Shown: positions 1-12,861, numbered from the stretch's first letter. The stretch: 64,000 nt of DNA from Vitis vinifera (GCF_030704535.1 NC_081815.1:18181001-18245000), one strand, 5' to 3'. The notes: a model not told the origin generated them from the sequence alone. Numbers and translations are program-made.

Positions 1-1310
1 GGATTATGAATAGAAACCAATATTTTTTAACCATTTTAATTTATTTTTTTATTTTAATTTTGTTTTTCTAGCTTACTATTTGATATAACAAAGGCTATGA
101 ATAATTAAGGAAAATACCCAAAAGGGGGGGTGAATTGGGTTTTTCAAAATCTTTTTCCACACAACAATATATGCACAAAATAAATAAAGGAAAGAGATAA
201 AGGTAGAGAATTCAAACTCAGATTTATAGTGGTTCGGCACTCCCTTGCCTACGTCCACTCTCCTCAATCTCCTAACCGAGTGAGGGTTCCACTAACTTGA
301 AGCTACAATCAAGCTTTCAATCGTCTTACACTTGGATTCCGGCTCCAATGGGCTCTTACACAATCTCTTCAAGATTTGAACCACTTGAAGGCTTTCACAC
401 TCAGTTTACACAAGGATGAAACTCTCAACCTAGCTTAAGGAAGGCTCAAGTACAAGAGAAAGCTAGGATGAATTGCAAGAGTGCACTAAGAATATGCAAT
501 TGATGGTTTAATGCACTAAGAAAGAAGATGAGAGCTTTTTGATCAAGAACAGGTAGGTAGGCTTTGAATGCAATTGTTCTCTTAGTCATAAATGAATAGG
601 AACTCTCAATTTATAGGTTTCTAAGCTCGGGAGACAAAAACAGCAGAAAGTAGCCTCGACCGGACGAGCAAAGGGTCGACCGGATCACTAGCCGTTTGAG
701 CATTTAATGCATAGCAGGTTACCGTTGCCTCGACCGGAATTCGACCGGACATCGACCGGACCTCGACTGGACAAAGGGTGAGGCTCGACCGGGAAGAGGA
801 AGCTACTGGGAGAGAGAGAAAGTTTTTGTGTCTCTCTCGACCAGACCTCGACCGGACAAGGGAAACCGGTCGACCGGTTACCCAACCGGTTGAGCCGGTT
901 GGCCATAGCCTCGACCGGATGAGCCTTTTGACCCTGAAAACCTATCCTTTTTTATTTCTTTCTTTTCCAATACTTAGGCAAGGTCTTTAGGAGAGTTAAT
1001 ATGTCAATTTTGAGTCAATTTGCCTAAGGTATATTTGATAAAACTCGGGTTTTAAAGAAAATCAAGTTTTAAAGAATAAACCGAGTTTTCTAAGATGCAT
1101 GAAAATGTATGAACATCCTAAGTGCACTCATGCTATCATCTTACATTCATTTCCTATGATCACAAGTCTTCCAAATGGTCTTTATCCCGTATTCGTTTGA
1201 TCCTTGAGATTATACCTGAGATTCTTAACAATTTAAAGCAATTAGTCACTTAACCACGGTTTGTTATCATCAAAACCTGATTAGGAGAACCCTTGGGCTA
1301 ACACTATTGA
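1..1310. repeat. Non-autonomous TE-like repeat with TCGACCGG cluster
   Basis: No coding capacity is seen. Read on the minus strand the unit appears to start near 1301 with TGTTAGCCCAAGGGTTCTCC and to end near 85-110, where the plus strand carries the GGGGGGGTGAATTGGGTTTTT box (124-144). Both boxes are, from memory, common at the ends of LARD-like or other non-autonomous plant elements. Related flanks (TTATATCAAATAG at the left edge, TTATATCAATAG beyond the right edge, minus strand) could be remnants of a target duplication, but the exact boundary is unclear. The interior (650-920) is unusually GC-rich and holds nine exact TCGACCGG motifs. Bases 1-80 are plain AT-rich sequence. Confidence 0.45.
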
Positions 1311-2961
1311 TATAATGTAAACCAATATTTTTTTAATCATTTTTTTTTTTAGTTTTCATTTATGTTCTCATTTTTTTTTCATATTCTTATTTTTGATGGA
1401 GGGATAAATTTTGAAGAGAAATCAGTATCTTTTTATCAATTTAATTGTAAGTTTATTTTTATTTTTATTTTTATTTTTATTTTTTTTCTTATTTTACTAT
1501 CATTAATCTTATTTCCATTTTTATATTATATTCAAATATGAATAATGTAATCAATACAAATTTCATTATATTCAAATATCAAATATAAAGAAATAAATAA
1601 ATGAGGTAGTTTAATAAATAGCATTAAATTAGTAGATTGATAGGCGTGGAGATTACATTTAAGCTAAGTTTGATTATTGAAAAGAAAAAATAATAATAAG
1701 GAAAATTATTTTTTTATATTTTATTTTCATTTAGAAAAATAGGAAAGAAAATGAAATATAATTAAAATTAATTTTAAAACTCTAACCATCTATCATTTTT
1801 TGGCCACACTTTAACAAAAACACATTCATTTTTTATTTATTTATAAGAAAAAGATAGTTTAAAATAGTAATTATTGATAATTCCAAAAAAAAAAAAATCT
1901 TCACACTGACAGCCCATTTGTCTGATAGTAATAATTTTGGCCCCCGGGTTGGAAAGATGACTGAAAAAGTTAAATCATACTTAATTCAAAACATGTAACA
2001 TAAATGATGAAACACTTGAATATCCCAACTACTCCCCCCTCCATCTTCCCTTCTTTCATTTTCATGTACAATTTGCTACATATTTCCACCACTTTCAATA
2101 CCTGAAATTTCATTGAAAGAGACTTGCCAAGTATTTGGCTTCAATGACTCATCTCCCCACTCCCATTGTAGAAATATACTAACTTTAGGATACTTTAAAA
2201 ATTAAAGAAAAATCACTTTTCAAATATTACTTTTCCCAAAACATAAAAAAATTAGTGGTCATATAAAATCGTACTAAAATGGTAATAAAACCGACCCATA
2301 TTTTTATTTTATTTTTTAAAAATCAATAAAAATAATTCTTATTTATGTTCTAAAAATTATTTTTTATTTTATTTTATTTTTAAAAATTTTTTTGTTTTTA
2401 AAAACATGCCCAAACGGGCTCTATTTTATCAAATTTTCACGGAAAATATTATTTCTTCACTTATTTTTAAAGGTTTTTTTTAATATTATAAAATTGTTGT
2501 AAATTAATTATTTCGAAATCCATGTTATTCAAATAATCAAATTTCACATTTTCAATATATTTTCTAAAGATTTCTTATAATATAATATGCATACATGGGA
2601 CTTAGACAAAATTCAAATTATTATTATTTTAAATAAATAAATGATTTATGATATTAATTTGTAATAATCTCTATACAAAATAAAAATATTCATCTATTAT
2701 TTGAAAAAATAGCCAACGTGGCATCGGATATATATCCGAGATATGAATAATATCTTTTTAAAAAAAATTAAATATAAAAAAGAAGTTGCTCTCCAGTGAT
2801 TCCATGCATTGCCCTTATGATCCACGTGTTGATTGGTCATCACCAGTCGTCTGGAATATCCATGCCTCCTGCCCTCTGACGGTCCTTTTTTTCTTCTATT
2901 TAGAAAATAAAATTGCAATATTTCCTGGAGCCATCCCGGACAGCATAACTAACCATTCCCG
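1311..2961. other. AT-rich intergenic spacer
   Basis: Long A and T runs and simple TTTTA repeats (for example 1455-1490). No exon-like segment is seen. The last 260 bases (about 2700-2961) are less AT-rich and are the likely 3' UTR and downstream flank of the minus-strand ATL gene. Confidence 0.5.
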
Positions 2962-4272
2962 CTACAATGCTACAGTGACGGCTCGTTCTGACCGTACAGA
3001 TGGCCGCGATTGCGAGATCCAGGCCAACCATCTCGACACGACACCTGCCTGTCGCTGTTGATGGTGACGGTCGAGGTGATGGTAGTTACTACCTAGTCTG
3101 CTGAGGCCCGTGATTTCCGACACGCTTCTTGAATTAATTACACTTCTGCCACTCCAGCTGCCGCCTTCAATGGTTCCATGACACTGCTCTCCATCCTTCC
3201 TGTTTGAGTGTAGCTGCAGCTGATGGCTCTGACGATGCTGTCGGCCCTTTGATGAAAGCGACGGCCTAGATCCCGATACGGATGACAATCGACGGTTGTC
3301 GCTTATTATCATTTCTGACCGTAGATACAGTAGATCCGACGGCTGTACGTCGCTCCACCGCTGGTGGAACCCTCCCGATCCAGCGGCGGAAACTATGATC
3401 CGGTGGTCCAGCCGCCGCTCGAAGCTGTTTCTGTCTTCGCTGGTAAGCAGCAATTCGTCCTTTCTCGGTCTGTCAAAGCATCCCACGGCTACGGGCTCGT
3501 TTCTCTTTCTTGAGCTGGAGCTGGAGCTGTCGAGGGACCTCCTCGATGACGTCGTTTCGTCAGGTTTGTGTAAAACGATTTGGACTAACCCACTGCGCCT
3601 CTCCCCCGCCGACGAATGCCTCCCCGAAACTCGCCGGACTTCTGGGTTTCGTGGTTCGGCGTCCGGTTTTTCGACCTCGGGAGGGTCTGGCTCCGGCGGT
3701 GGTGCCACCGAGATTTTCGGCTCTTCCACGAGGAGGATATCCTCCGGGTCGACTCGGTAGCGGCAGAGAGGGCAGGTGGAGTGGGCGTCGAGCCAGGTGT
3801 CCACGCATTCGACGTGGAAAGCGTGCTTGCATTTCGGCAACAGCCGCAGGATTTCGGTGGGCTCGAACCGGTTCAAGCAAACAGCGCACTCGAGCCCGTC
3901 CTTCTGGCCGCGGAGCGACGCGAATCGGAAAACCGGCAGCGACTCGATCACCGTTCTGTCAATGCCGGAGTTTTTCCTGGCAGCGGAGGAAAGCGGAGGC
4001 GTTCCGGTGTAAACGACGCCGTTTCCTCTCTTGCAGTGTTTGGCGTAGAGAAGAAGAAGAAAAGTAATGGAGAACATAGTAGTGAGAACCCCCACTATCA
4101 CCGCTATACTCGGCCTAAACGGAGAAAAATTAGGCCTGGGCAAGGCCGGCGGCGGCAGTGGCGGAGACTGCGAAGGATTAGCGGCCACCACCACCACATC
4201 ATCGGCTCCAACTCCACCATCTACACAGAAGAAGAGCCAAAAGACGAGACACGAGAAACCGAGAAGACTCAT
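2962..4272 (-). CDS. ATL42: RING-H2 finger E3 ubiquitin ligase, ATL family (ATL42-like)
   Basis: Intronless 436-residue protein, as is usual for the ATL family of membrane-anchored E3 ubiquitin ligases. Seen in order: a hydrophobic signal-like N terminus (about 1-22), a Pro-rich stretch (34-55), one transmembrane segment (about 56-77), a GLD-type box in the variant form SGIDRTVIESLPVF (102-115), then a canonical C3H2C3 RING-H2 finger with Cys129, Cys132, Cys148, His150, His153, Cys156, Cys167 and Cys170, and the conserved Trp160 that contacts the E2. The C-terminal half is Ser/Arg-rich and disordered-looking. The start is the first ATG, directly before the signal-like segment. The GID-T-VIESLP box and the LRLLPKC-HAFH sequence resemble ATL42 most; the exact orthologue number is from memory. 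The coding strand is GC-rich, so several long antisense frames here are shadows. Confidence 0.9.
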   Translation of the reverse strand: MSLLGFSCLVFWLFFCVDGGVGADDVVVVAANPSQSPPLPPPALPRPNFSPFRPSIAVIVGVLTTMFSITFLLLLYAKHCKRGNGVVYTGTPPLSSAARKNSGIDRTVIESLPVFRFASLRGQKDGLECAVCLNRFEPTEILRLLPKCKHAFHVECVDTWLDAHSTCPLCRYRVDPEDILLVEEPKISVAPPPEPDPPEVEKPDAEPRNPEVRRVSGRHSSAGERRSGLVQIVLHKPDETTSSRRSLDSSSSSSRKRNEPVAVGCFDRPRKDELLLTSEDRNSFERRLDHRIIVSAAGSGGFHQRWSDVQPSDLLYLRSEMIISDNRRLSSVSGSRPSLSSKGRQHRQSHQLQLHSNRKDGEQCHGTIEGGSWSGRSVINSRSVSEITGLSRLGSNYHHLDRHHQQRQAGVVSRWLAWISQSRPSVRSERAVTVAL

Positions 4273-4890
4273 GATTTGCCGTCAGAAGAACAAAAAAAGG
4301 TGGTGGGAGAGAGGATGAAGAGAAGAGGGGGGGAGAATTCTAACACATGAGCATACGAACAAGAAGAGAAGACAAAGACAAAAGCAGCGGCAAGTGGCCT
4401 AGAATGGTGATCGAGTTAATAATAATTTATGACCCCCACAAAAGCAAATGTAGAAAGGCCATATAAATTAAATAGACCCCGCCCAGACAGTAACAGAACA
4501 CGAGAGAAAGAGAAGCGAGTTGGTTGGGAAGGTTAACCGCCTGTCGTCATCACAAGCAGAAAAGTGAATCTTCATTTCCAGAGACACGGATCCATCCAGA
4601 TCTAATTCCAATACACTATGTAGCACTCCCACTACGCAACACCAAGAACAGAGATCACGCCCAAACACCCCCCATCCCCCTGCTACTGTGCCCCAACACG
4701 TGACACAGGATGCTGCCGCCCAATTTGCAATTTTTGTTTTCAGCTTATGATCTTGCCTTTTCTCGCTTTTCTTTGCGTTTTAATTTTACACAGGGAAGGC
4801 AAGTTTGGTACTATTCTTCTACATTGCTTGAATTGAACGCACTTTTCACGGGTTTGAGTGAAGTATAATCGTGTTTGAATCAAATAGATT
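4273..4890 (-). promoter_or_regulatory. ATL gene 5' UTR and promoter region, TATA-like box
   Basis: On the minus strand a TATA-like stretch (TATTTAATTTATAT, plus-strand 4461-4474) lies about 190 bases upstream of the ATL start codon, which would give a 5' UTR of roughly 150 bases. The transcribed part is purine/pyrimidine biased (GAAGAGAAG repeats on the plus strand). No transcription start can be proved from sequence alone. Confidence 0.35.
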
Positions 4891-5475
4891 TCATTGAATC
4901 TGGCATGATTATTAAATAGATTAAATGAGTTATATAGCGTGATTTTTATTTAATTATTATGTCATATTTGGGTTTATGTTTTTAAATTTGATTATTATTC
5001 ATTCAATAGAATGTTTGAGTTTTGATATGACACAAACATGATCTATGTAACACGAGCCATGGATGCGAATCCTAATTTTATGGTGGTACATTTAGGAATT
5101 ATTTTGGGGAGGTGGAGCCCCAAGATGGGGGCAATGCGGAGCCATGGATGGTCTCGTGAATTGATGAATTGGAGGTTTGGGGTGGGTTGGGTTGGGTTGG
5201 AGTCTAGGGTTGAAGGAGAATTGAATTGACATGGAGTATTTATCTCTATGGTGCCCAAGGGATACTGTGGATGGCTTGTCTCTTGGAGTCTAATCAGCGT
5301 AATTTCAAGGGCAAGTGTGTCTAATGCTTGGTGTCGTCATCATTCTATGGTTTCATGTGAGCACATACGTGAAACCATGTCAATATGGAAGGAGGCTGCT
5401 TTATTATGTTGATGCATAAGTAGCAACTAATTCATCACTTTTGAGTTCCAAATTTTCAATATTTATATGAATTCA
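4890..5475 (+). repeat. Direct repeat, copy 1 of 2
   Basis: This segment recurs at 6915-7585. The best-conserved block runs from the TACATTTAGGAATTATTTTG box (5087 onward) to CATCACTTTTGAGTTCCA (about 5450). Short GGGTTGGGTTGG repeats are present in one copy more here than in copy 2. Small frames exist in both copies but differ by frameshifts, so coding is unlikely. This could be a local duplication or two insertions of one element. Confidence 0.75.
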
Positions 5476-6914
5476 TGATGGTAGGTAATGAGATAGTTGA
5501 AAAATCAAAGTCCAACTAAAAGCTTGTTCGATGGTAATTTTAGTAAGCGTTTTTATCGTTTTTTAATATTTGAAAAGAATTCTGATGGTAAAAATTTTAA
5601 ATGTTAAAAATGATGAAAATGTTTCATAAAATTATTATAAAAAAAGGATGATTGTTATAAAGGATAAATTATCGAGATAGTAGAAGATGTTTGTTTTTTG
5701 CTTTCTCCCTTCCACTATATTTGACTTTGAAAAGATTAGTAAGGGTGTTGGTTTGTTATTTGATAATGGCTTATTCCCTATGTTAAAATGAAAAAAGCCA
5801 AAAAATTTGTTCATTGAGTTGTAAGATTTTGCCACATGTTTTGAACATACGAGGTCCAATTCTATAAGCCCATCTTCGTCTCTGGGACAAAAATGACATG
5901 TGGACCAAATTTTGAGCATTTCTTTCCTGTCTTATAATATTCAATAATTTAAAATGATTGTCGATTAAATTATTATTATTTATTAAATAGTAGGATTGTT
6001 GAGTAAAATTAATTCATTTTTTTTTATACTTTGAGGTTTTTACTCTTTACTAGTACTCAGTAAATAACAAAAAATAAAAAATAAATGAGGAAAAGAGAAA
6101 CGAATGATCAAGACAAAGGACACTTCAAAATTAGAAAAAATTATTTATTATAAGTTATTATTACACTATGTTTGGTTCCAAAAAATTTGAGGGAAAGAAA
6201 ATAGAAAGGAAAAGTAAAATGAAAGAAAAAACAGAGAAAAATAAAAAATAAATTCAAAATCAATAAATTATTTTTATATGTTTTTTAAAATTTATTTTAC
6301 TTATTTTTCTCGTGTAAGGTTTAAATAATTTTAAAATGTGTAAAATTCTAACTAATATGTAATACTATTTTATTTTCTTTTGTATTTTTCATGGTGAAAT
6401 CAAATATAAGAAAATAATTTTTCTTAACTTTTTTTTTCTTTTCTTAATACTTTTCAAAAACCAAACATAATCTTAGGTGATGTTTGTTTTTTGTCTATAT
6501 AGAAAAAACTAAATATTTTGGTCTTTTCTATTTAGATAAAAATAATCAGTTGATATTAACCAATATAATTAAAGTGAACTTGTTATTAATATGTTCAATT
6601 TAGTTATGTTGGTTGATGTCATACTTTTAACTAAATCGAAAAAGTTAAATATTTTTACTTTTTTTATTAAGTAAAAAAAACAAACACCATCTTAGTTTTT
6701 TTGTTATTAACTCCTTTGGGTGTGATTTTTAGAGGATTGTAAACATTTCTTAGTGTTTGAAAATGTTTTATTATAAAAATATTTATTTGACAAAATTTTA
6801 AAAATTTAAAATTTTTAGAGAATTACTTAAAGTAATTATTGGACAATTACTTGATGCATTTTTTTCCTTAGTTAAACAATGTGTTAATGTTAATAGTATA
6901 GATTCACATTAGAG
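5476..6914. other. AT-rich spacer between the repeat copies
   Basis: Low-complexity AT-rich sequence. Two stretches (6175-6480 and 6470-6690) resemble degenerate MITE-like termini (for example TTTGGTTCCAAAAAATTTG and later AACCAAACATAATCTTAGG in inverted sense), but no clean terminal inverted repeat with target duplication could be fixed. Confidence 0.4.
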
Positions 6915-7585
6915 TTCATTGAATCTGATTTGATTATTAAGTAGATTAAGAGTGCGTTTGATAGTAATTTTAAGAAGTATTTCTAATCTTTTTAATAATT
7001 GAAAATTTTTATCTTTCATATATTAAAAATGTTAGAAACATTTTCCAAAATCATTATCAAACATACTCTAAATGAGTTATATGCGTTTTTATTATTCATA
7101 TTCTACGAGTTGACTCATTTAATAAAATATCTGAGTTTTGATATAACACAAACACAACCCATCGAACATGACTATGGATACGAATTATCAACTCTAATTT
7201 TATGGTCGTACATTTAGGAATTATTTTGGTGAGGTGGAGCCCAAGATGGGGGCAATGTGGAGCCATGGATGGTCTTGTGGATTGATGAATTGGAGGTTTG
7301 GGTTGGGTTGGAGTCTAGGGTTGAAGGAGAATTGAATTTAAGAGGGTTGCACATGGAGCATTCTCATCTCAGTGGTGCCAAAGGGATATTGTGGATGGCT
7401 TGTTTCTTGGAGTCTAATCAGCGTAATTTCAAGGACAAGCGGTGTCTAATGCTTGGTGTCATCATCGTTCTATTGTTTCATGTGAGCACATAAGTGAGAC
7501 CATGGTCAATATGGAAGGCGGCTGCTTTATTATGTCGATATGTAAGTAGCAACTAATTCATCACTTTTGAGTTCCACTTAAGGTT
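6915..7585 (+). repeat. Direct repeat, copy 2 of 2
   Basis: Second copy of the 4890-5475 unit, in the same orientation about 2.0 kb further on. It shares the CATTGAATCTG lead-in, the GGAGCCATGGATGGTCT box, the GGAGTCTAGGGTTGAAGG box and the CATCACTTTTGAGTTCCA end, with scattered substitutions and small indels. It carries a short extra stretch (about 7341-7352) that copy 1 lacks. Confidence 0.75.
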
Positions 7586-8899
7586 CGATTAAGATATAGG
7601 AATCAAAATTGAAATTGAAAACTTTCAACCAATCAAAGTTCCTCATGAAGTAAAAGGAGTCTCACTTAAGTATCATTTCACTATAAAAATTCGATATGAT
7701 AAAAATACTATACCATTTTTAAATTACGAGTGAAAATTTGTGTTAGTGGATTATGTTCATGTCGTGTCAAAATCTAGATAAATAATTACATAATTCAACC
7801 AAAATCCGACATAAATAATAATCATGTTAAAAATATAAATTCAAATATTATCTAATTATTAAACATGTATAATGTCATGTAACTCATTTAACCTATTTCA
7901 CAACCAAGTTAAATGGGATTTTATATGTATCTATATGATTAATGTCTCAACAAAAAATGTTTATAACTCAATTTACCTATTTATTTAAAAACAAATTTAA
8001 AATAAGTTAAATATATGTTAAATTGTTTAAAAATATAATTAGGCGAATAGTAAGATTCAAGTCAGATCAAATTTATGTTAGGCAGGTTGACAAAAAAATT
8101 ACCTATTTATTAATTGAGTTGTGTTGGTCTAACATAAATTTTACTTAAACCTATTTATACTTAATTTAAATTCACAAAAAAACATATTAAATTCATATCA
8201 TATTAGTAAATGGTATCAAACTTTGTCACTTCTAATAAAAACTTCGATGTTTACATAAATTCATAACTATAGGTCACGCAAAAGCTAAAAAACCAAAAAT
8301 ATAAAGAGATAACATAATTGATTTAAATGCGTTATCAAAGACCAACTAAAAACTTTTTTGATAATAATTCTAAAAAACATTTCTATTTTTTTTTAATACT
8401 TTAAAAACAATTATTTGACATTTTTACTCTTTACTGGTATTTGGTAAATAACAAAAAATAAATAATCAATGAGAAAAAGAGATAGGAAAGAACGAATATT
8501 TTTTTTTAAATCCAAGTAAATAAAAAATATTTTCACTTTATAGAATTTTTATTAATTTTTAAATAATTTTCAATATAATAAATTTTTTTTCCATATTTAT
8601 TACTTTAAATCAAACACGATTGTAAAATTTTAAGACATGTTTAATAATGTTTTCGACAGTTTTTAAAAGCAGAATTTTGTTTGGAATTTAAATGTAGAAT
8701 CTGTCAATTGGAGCAAAGGAGTTGAGAAGTTTCAGCTGAATTCTGTATCTGTTTTCTTTTTCCCCCAAATTCCTTCAATCCAAACACGGGTACGAGATTT
8801 ATGGAAGGTATGTTTCCGAAAGAAAATTGATAAAGGAAAAATGGAGTCAGCTGAGACACCATCAAATGCGGTGATGGGAAAAAATGAAAAAAAAAAAAA
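7586..8899. other. AT-rich intergenic spacer
   Basis: No gene-like segment seen; AT-rich with long A and T runs. The end (8640-8900) becomes less AT-rich and includes an A20-like run at 8885-8905. Confidence 0.45.
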
Positions 8900-10285
8900 A
8901 AAAAAGACCTGGATGGAGGAACCCTAAACTCTGCCTGCGGAAGAGCCCAGTAGTTTCTGAGGAAGGCAGAGCCGAGGAGGAAGACGAAGCTTCTTCCAAC
9001 TTCTCTCTTCAAACAATGCGCTTAGCAGACCCATCTCTTTATTTTTGTTAATGGGTACATTTTCACTTGGCTCTCTACCCTTTAAATTATTTTCCAATTT
9101 AATTTTTCAAGATTTTTGCAAATATTTGCAATTTTTTCCCTTATTTATTAATTTATTTTTTCATATAGATGAAATAATTTAGCAATGTGATGAATCCTGT
9201 TTCAAGAACAGGGCATTTTTCTTGGCAAGCCAGACCCAAGTTATGGCTTGTTTGTGCATGAACATTTGTTTGGAATTGAAGTTCTGTAAATCTTTTAAGC
9301 CAATAATATGGGCTTTTTAAGGGCTAAGTTTTTTTGAGCTAATTAAACTGTTGTGGTTGTTGAAGCTAGGTCCAAGCCTTTGACAATTGTGGCAAATCTT
9401 TGCCTTTTCTATTAATTGGATGTTGGGCACCTGTGTTGGGAGTGCAATTTAGGTGAATGAAGTGTTGGGTGGTTTACTAAATGCTGTCAATTTTGAAAAT
9501 TATATGCTTCTCTGCCCCACAATTGTTAGATGTTGCTTTCAATTTCAATTTCAATGTCAGTTTCTTTAATGTGAAATGATGTAAAGCAAGTGAAATGTTT
9601 ACGGTTGAGACAAATTGGAGGATGTTTGGAAATGAGAGAAGCTGAGAGAGCGTAGGAAGTGGAGTGGGAAAATGACACTTTTGTTTGTTTTCTTCCACAT
9701 TGTGAATTTGATAAAAAAGAAGTGTGTTTTGTTGTCTGAATAGATAAACTGTTGCAGTTGACAGAGGGCAGAGAATTGAGGTGTTTGCCTTTTTAATGAT
9801 GTAGATAAGCCTCAGATAATGTGGGCAAGTCTTGGTCCCGTTACAGTTGTTTGAAAAATGTAGTTATGTTCGATCTCGACTAGAAACCACGTTCATTATA
9901 TATTTCTCTTTTCAACAAAATATTATTTTTTACCATGTTATTGTAATCTTTCAAATGTTCCCTTATTATCAAATTTTTGAATGATCTGTTGAAATTGATG
10001 TTTGAGGACTTTCTACAAACATACACGCACAGACTCACTAAAAATGTTCATCTTTATGTTGACTGTGCATAATGCTGTGCACATTGTCTATATATGGTTA
10101 ATGATTAATGCATGCCTTTTACATTATTTTCACCCTTTTGGGGTATTGTAGCATGAATATTATTTTGATTACTTGCTTTAGCGCATTATTGCAATTTGCA
10201 CTATTGATTACTGACTATATCTGTTTAGCATCGCTTCGCTCAAGCGCAAGTGCTTCTCTTGGTTTGCCTTGAAACACTGAATATA

Positions 10286-10308
10286 TATATATTTTTTTTG
10301 ATAGGTAA
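10286..10308 (-). mobile_element. Ultra-short LINE 3' end insertion (23 bp)
   Basis: The insert is a T run followed by GATAGGTAA, i.e. the minus-strand image of a plant L1 end (TACCTATC plus A tail). It is flanked by a perfect 20-bp target duplication, GCCTTGAAACACTGAATATA at 10266-10285 and 10309-10328. Only the tail of the element was copied. Confidence 0.75.
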
Positions 10309-12797
10309 GCCTTGAAACACTGAATATAGTCCTTGCATATTAAATATTTACTATTTTGATGCTACAATGGTGCTAGTTGGCTTCTACTTACACTCATGAA
10401 GATGTCTAGCCTGCCTGTATAAACTTTGAACTAGCGTGGCAACAGTTTATTGATGGGTAAATTACAAATTAAAAAAAATGGAAGAACTGTTTAGTGGTCA
10501 TTTCTTTCAAATCCTGAGAGTATTGAATTTGTTCATTAAAGACTCTTGACATTCAAAGTTAGCATATTGACATTTTAAAACTTGGATGGCTTGCTGCTAG
10601 CTCGAATTGTAATTGGTAGTATTGCTCCAAATATGTTGCAGTAGGTGTTACTTCACTGTAGTGGATATTGGGCTTTTTCTAACATTATTCTTTAATTTAT
10701 TCAATTTTGGGTTTTCCTACGAAAAAGAATGTTTTGATATTCAAATATTATGGACATGCCATCACAATGAAGCACAGATGATGAGGTGGAGCAAGGAAAT
10801 TGGATGGTCCAATGAATGGTAGCTTAATTCTCCAGTGGGAAGCTTGATTAGGTCCTTTCTTATCTCATCCATAGGATGGTACAATAAATGAACCTAATCC
10901 TCCGAGAACAGAACCTTTCAGGCCCTAGCCTGCCATCCCCTTCAAATGCTTAGCCAGATCAGTGGAGACCAAACTGGAACTTGTCAACTACCTTTTCAGT
11001 CTAATGATGGCATAGGATTCAGGACTGGAAGAGGTATGTTCAGTTCTTTTTCCGTTCAAATAACTGTTTACAAAATTTTTCCCCAATTTTTTTTACTGTA
11101 TTTTTGGGATCTTAAACAAATGAAACTTTATCCTATAAGATGCCTCTAAGTTTAGGGCAAACCTATTGGGTGCATATTGATCAAATTCAACTATGTAGGC
11201 AACCATAGGCCCAAATGCAATTATTTTTGCTAACTTTTTGGACATTATAGCATGCAATGGGTTATACACGCCTCTTATCTATAATTATTGTAGAATAATT
11301 CCTGTTTTCTTAAGGTCACATATAGGAGATCATTAAGGTATTCAGACATTAAGTTCTACTTGCAATTAACTTGTACATTTTACATTAAATTTTTAATTGA
11401 CCTGTGTGACATCCCTTGGGGCCTCATGTCTATATGTAAGAAATGGAATTACCAGGAGCTCAAGTTAAAGGAAGAGAGGTTTGCTCCTCATAGGCTAGAT
11501 GATATTGATCCTAGAGTGGACGCAAAATAGTGGCCTTCAATGTAGCATGATATTACTATTTTGATGTTTAATTAATAGTACAGGATTTGTAGCTAGTTGC
11601 ATGTCTCTATGGTCATAGGAGCACAATATCATAAATAAAGCTAATTTCACAAAACAAAATATTAGACACTCTGCAGCTCAAAGAGTTGTGCTAGAATGCA
11701 CAAGGAAAGGGTGAATTTTTCTAAACTTTTTGAATGGGAAAATATCACTTGCATATTACTACAATTTTCATATAATGAATACTTTCCCTTTGGTATGTTG
11801 GTAAAGGGTTAACATGCCTGATGTCAAATCTGAGCATTGATATACCCATACAGGCTAGGATGAGACAAAACATAATCAAACATTATTGCATGTTCACATT
11901 TTTAATGTGATAATTTATTTATATTTTCAGCTTTCTAATGCTTAAGTTGTTGGATGCTGGCCATAACTTTATAGGACAGCATTCCCAAGGATGACTTCTT
12001 TCCCCGAGGAATCACTGAAGATAGATGTGGGTGATATGTGCACTCATGGAATGGAACCCTCACTTTTTGATTTTCATATCCACTATGGAGTGATGAGAGC
12101 AATTTCAAAGAGTTTGAGGATATCACAAGATGAAATCATCAAGGTGAGGATGGAAGTGAATATGAATCAGAAATTCAGCAACGAAATAAATGAATCAAAG
12201 AAGAAATTGAGGAGATACAAACAAGAGAGCTATGCTTATAGTAAGCATGCAATGAAGGCTGTCCAACAGGCAAAGAGCTAATGTAATGGGTGTACCATTT
12301 GACCCAGGCTTTTTTGCTTGGACTTCACCAAACCAGTGGGCACACTCTTCCTCATACAATCATGTGCCGACATCCTATGAGGCATTTGATTTGCAATATT
12401 ACATTGGGGGTATGTACTTTATGATCACTATGGTAAATGAAATTGTATAAATGTTTGTTTTGTGATTGCATTGGGATGTTTGACTGTATTTTGCTGGGAA
12501 AGTTTCATTCAAAAGTTTCTTGTTTGTATAGTAAGGATCTGTATGGATTTTTTAGTTTTTGAAATCTTCAAAGACAGTTTTGGGTTATAAATGAGGATAA
12601 ATGATTGTTGTATTTTAAACAGTTGGTTTGGATTGTTAAAATTAGTTGTAGAATGTTAAATTTCAGGTTTGAGCCTTTGTTTTTGTGGAAGTGGGTTTGT
12701 TATAATAAACACTGTTGATTTTTTAACTGGGATTCTCAATTGTGTGCGTGTGCGCCTTGAAATGGGTTTCTGTTATTGGATAAGAAAAATGCATGTT

Positions 12798-12861
12798 TTT
12801 TGTATAGTATACATCGTGTATGCCTTTTTTAACACAATACCCTTTTACCTATAAAAAAAGA
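12798..12861 (+). mobile_element. Truncated LINE 3' end insertion (64 bp)
   Basis: Plus-strand LINE tail (TTTTACCTAT plus A run at 12843-12859) flanked by 16-bp target duplications with one mismatch: AAGAAAAATGCATGTT (12782-12797) and AAGAAAAGTGCATGTT (12862-12877). Same class as the insertions at 10286, 24321 and 48541 but in the opposite orientation. Confidence 0.7.

Noticed and set aside
3296..4350. Several long plus-strand frames opposite the ATL gene
   Set aside because: They are antisense shadows of a GC-rich intronless coding region and show no domains; the minus-strand frame has a full RING-H2 finger.
5038..5229. Small frames inside the direct repeats as genes
   Set aside because: The two repeat copies differ by frameshifts within them, so there is no sign of coding constraint.
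9477..9698. A 73-residue minus-strand frame
   Set aside because: Low-complexity composition, no splice context and no recognisable domain.
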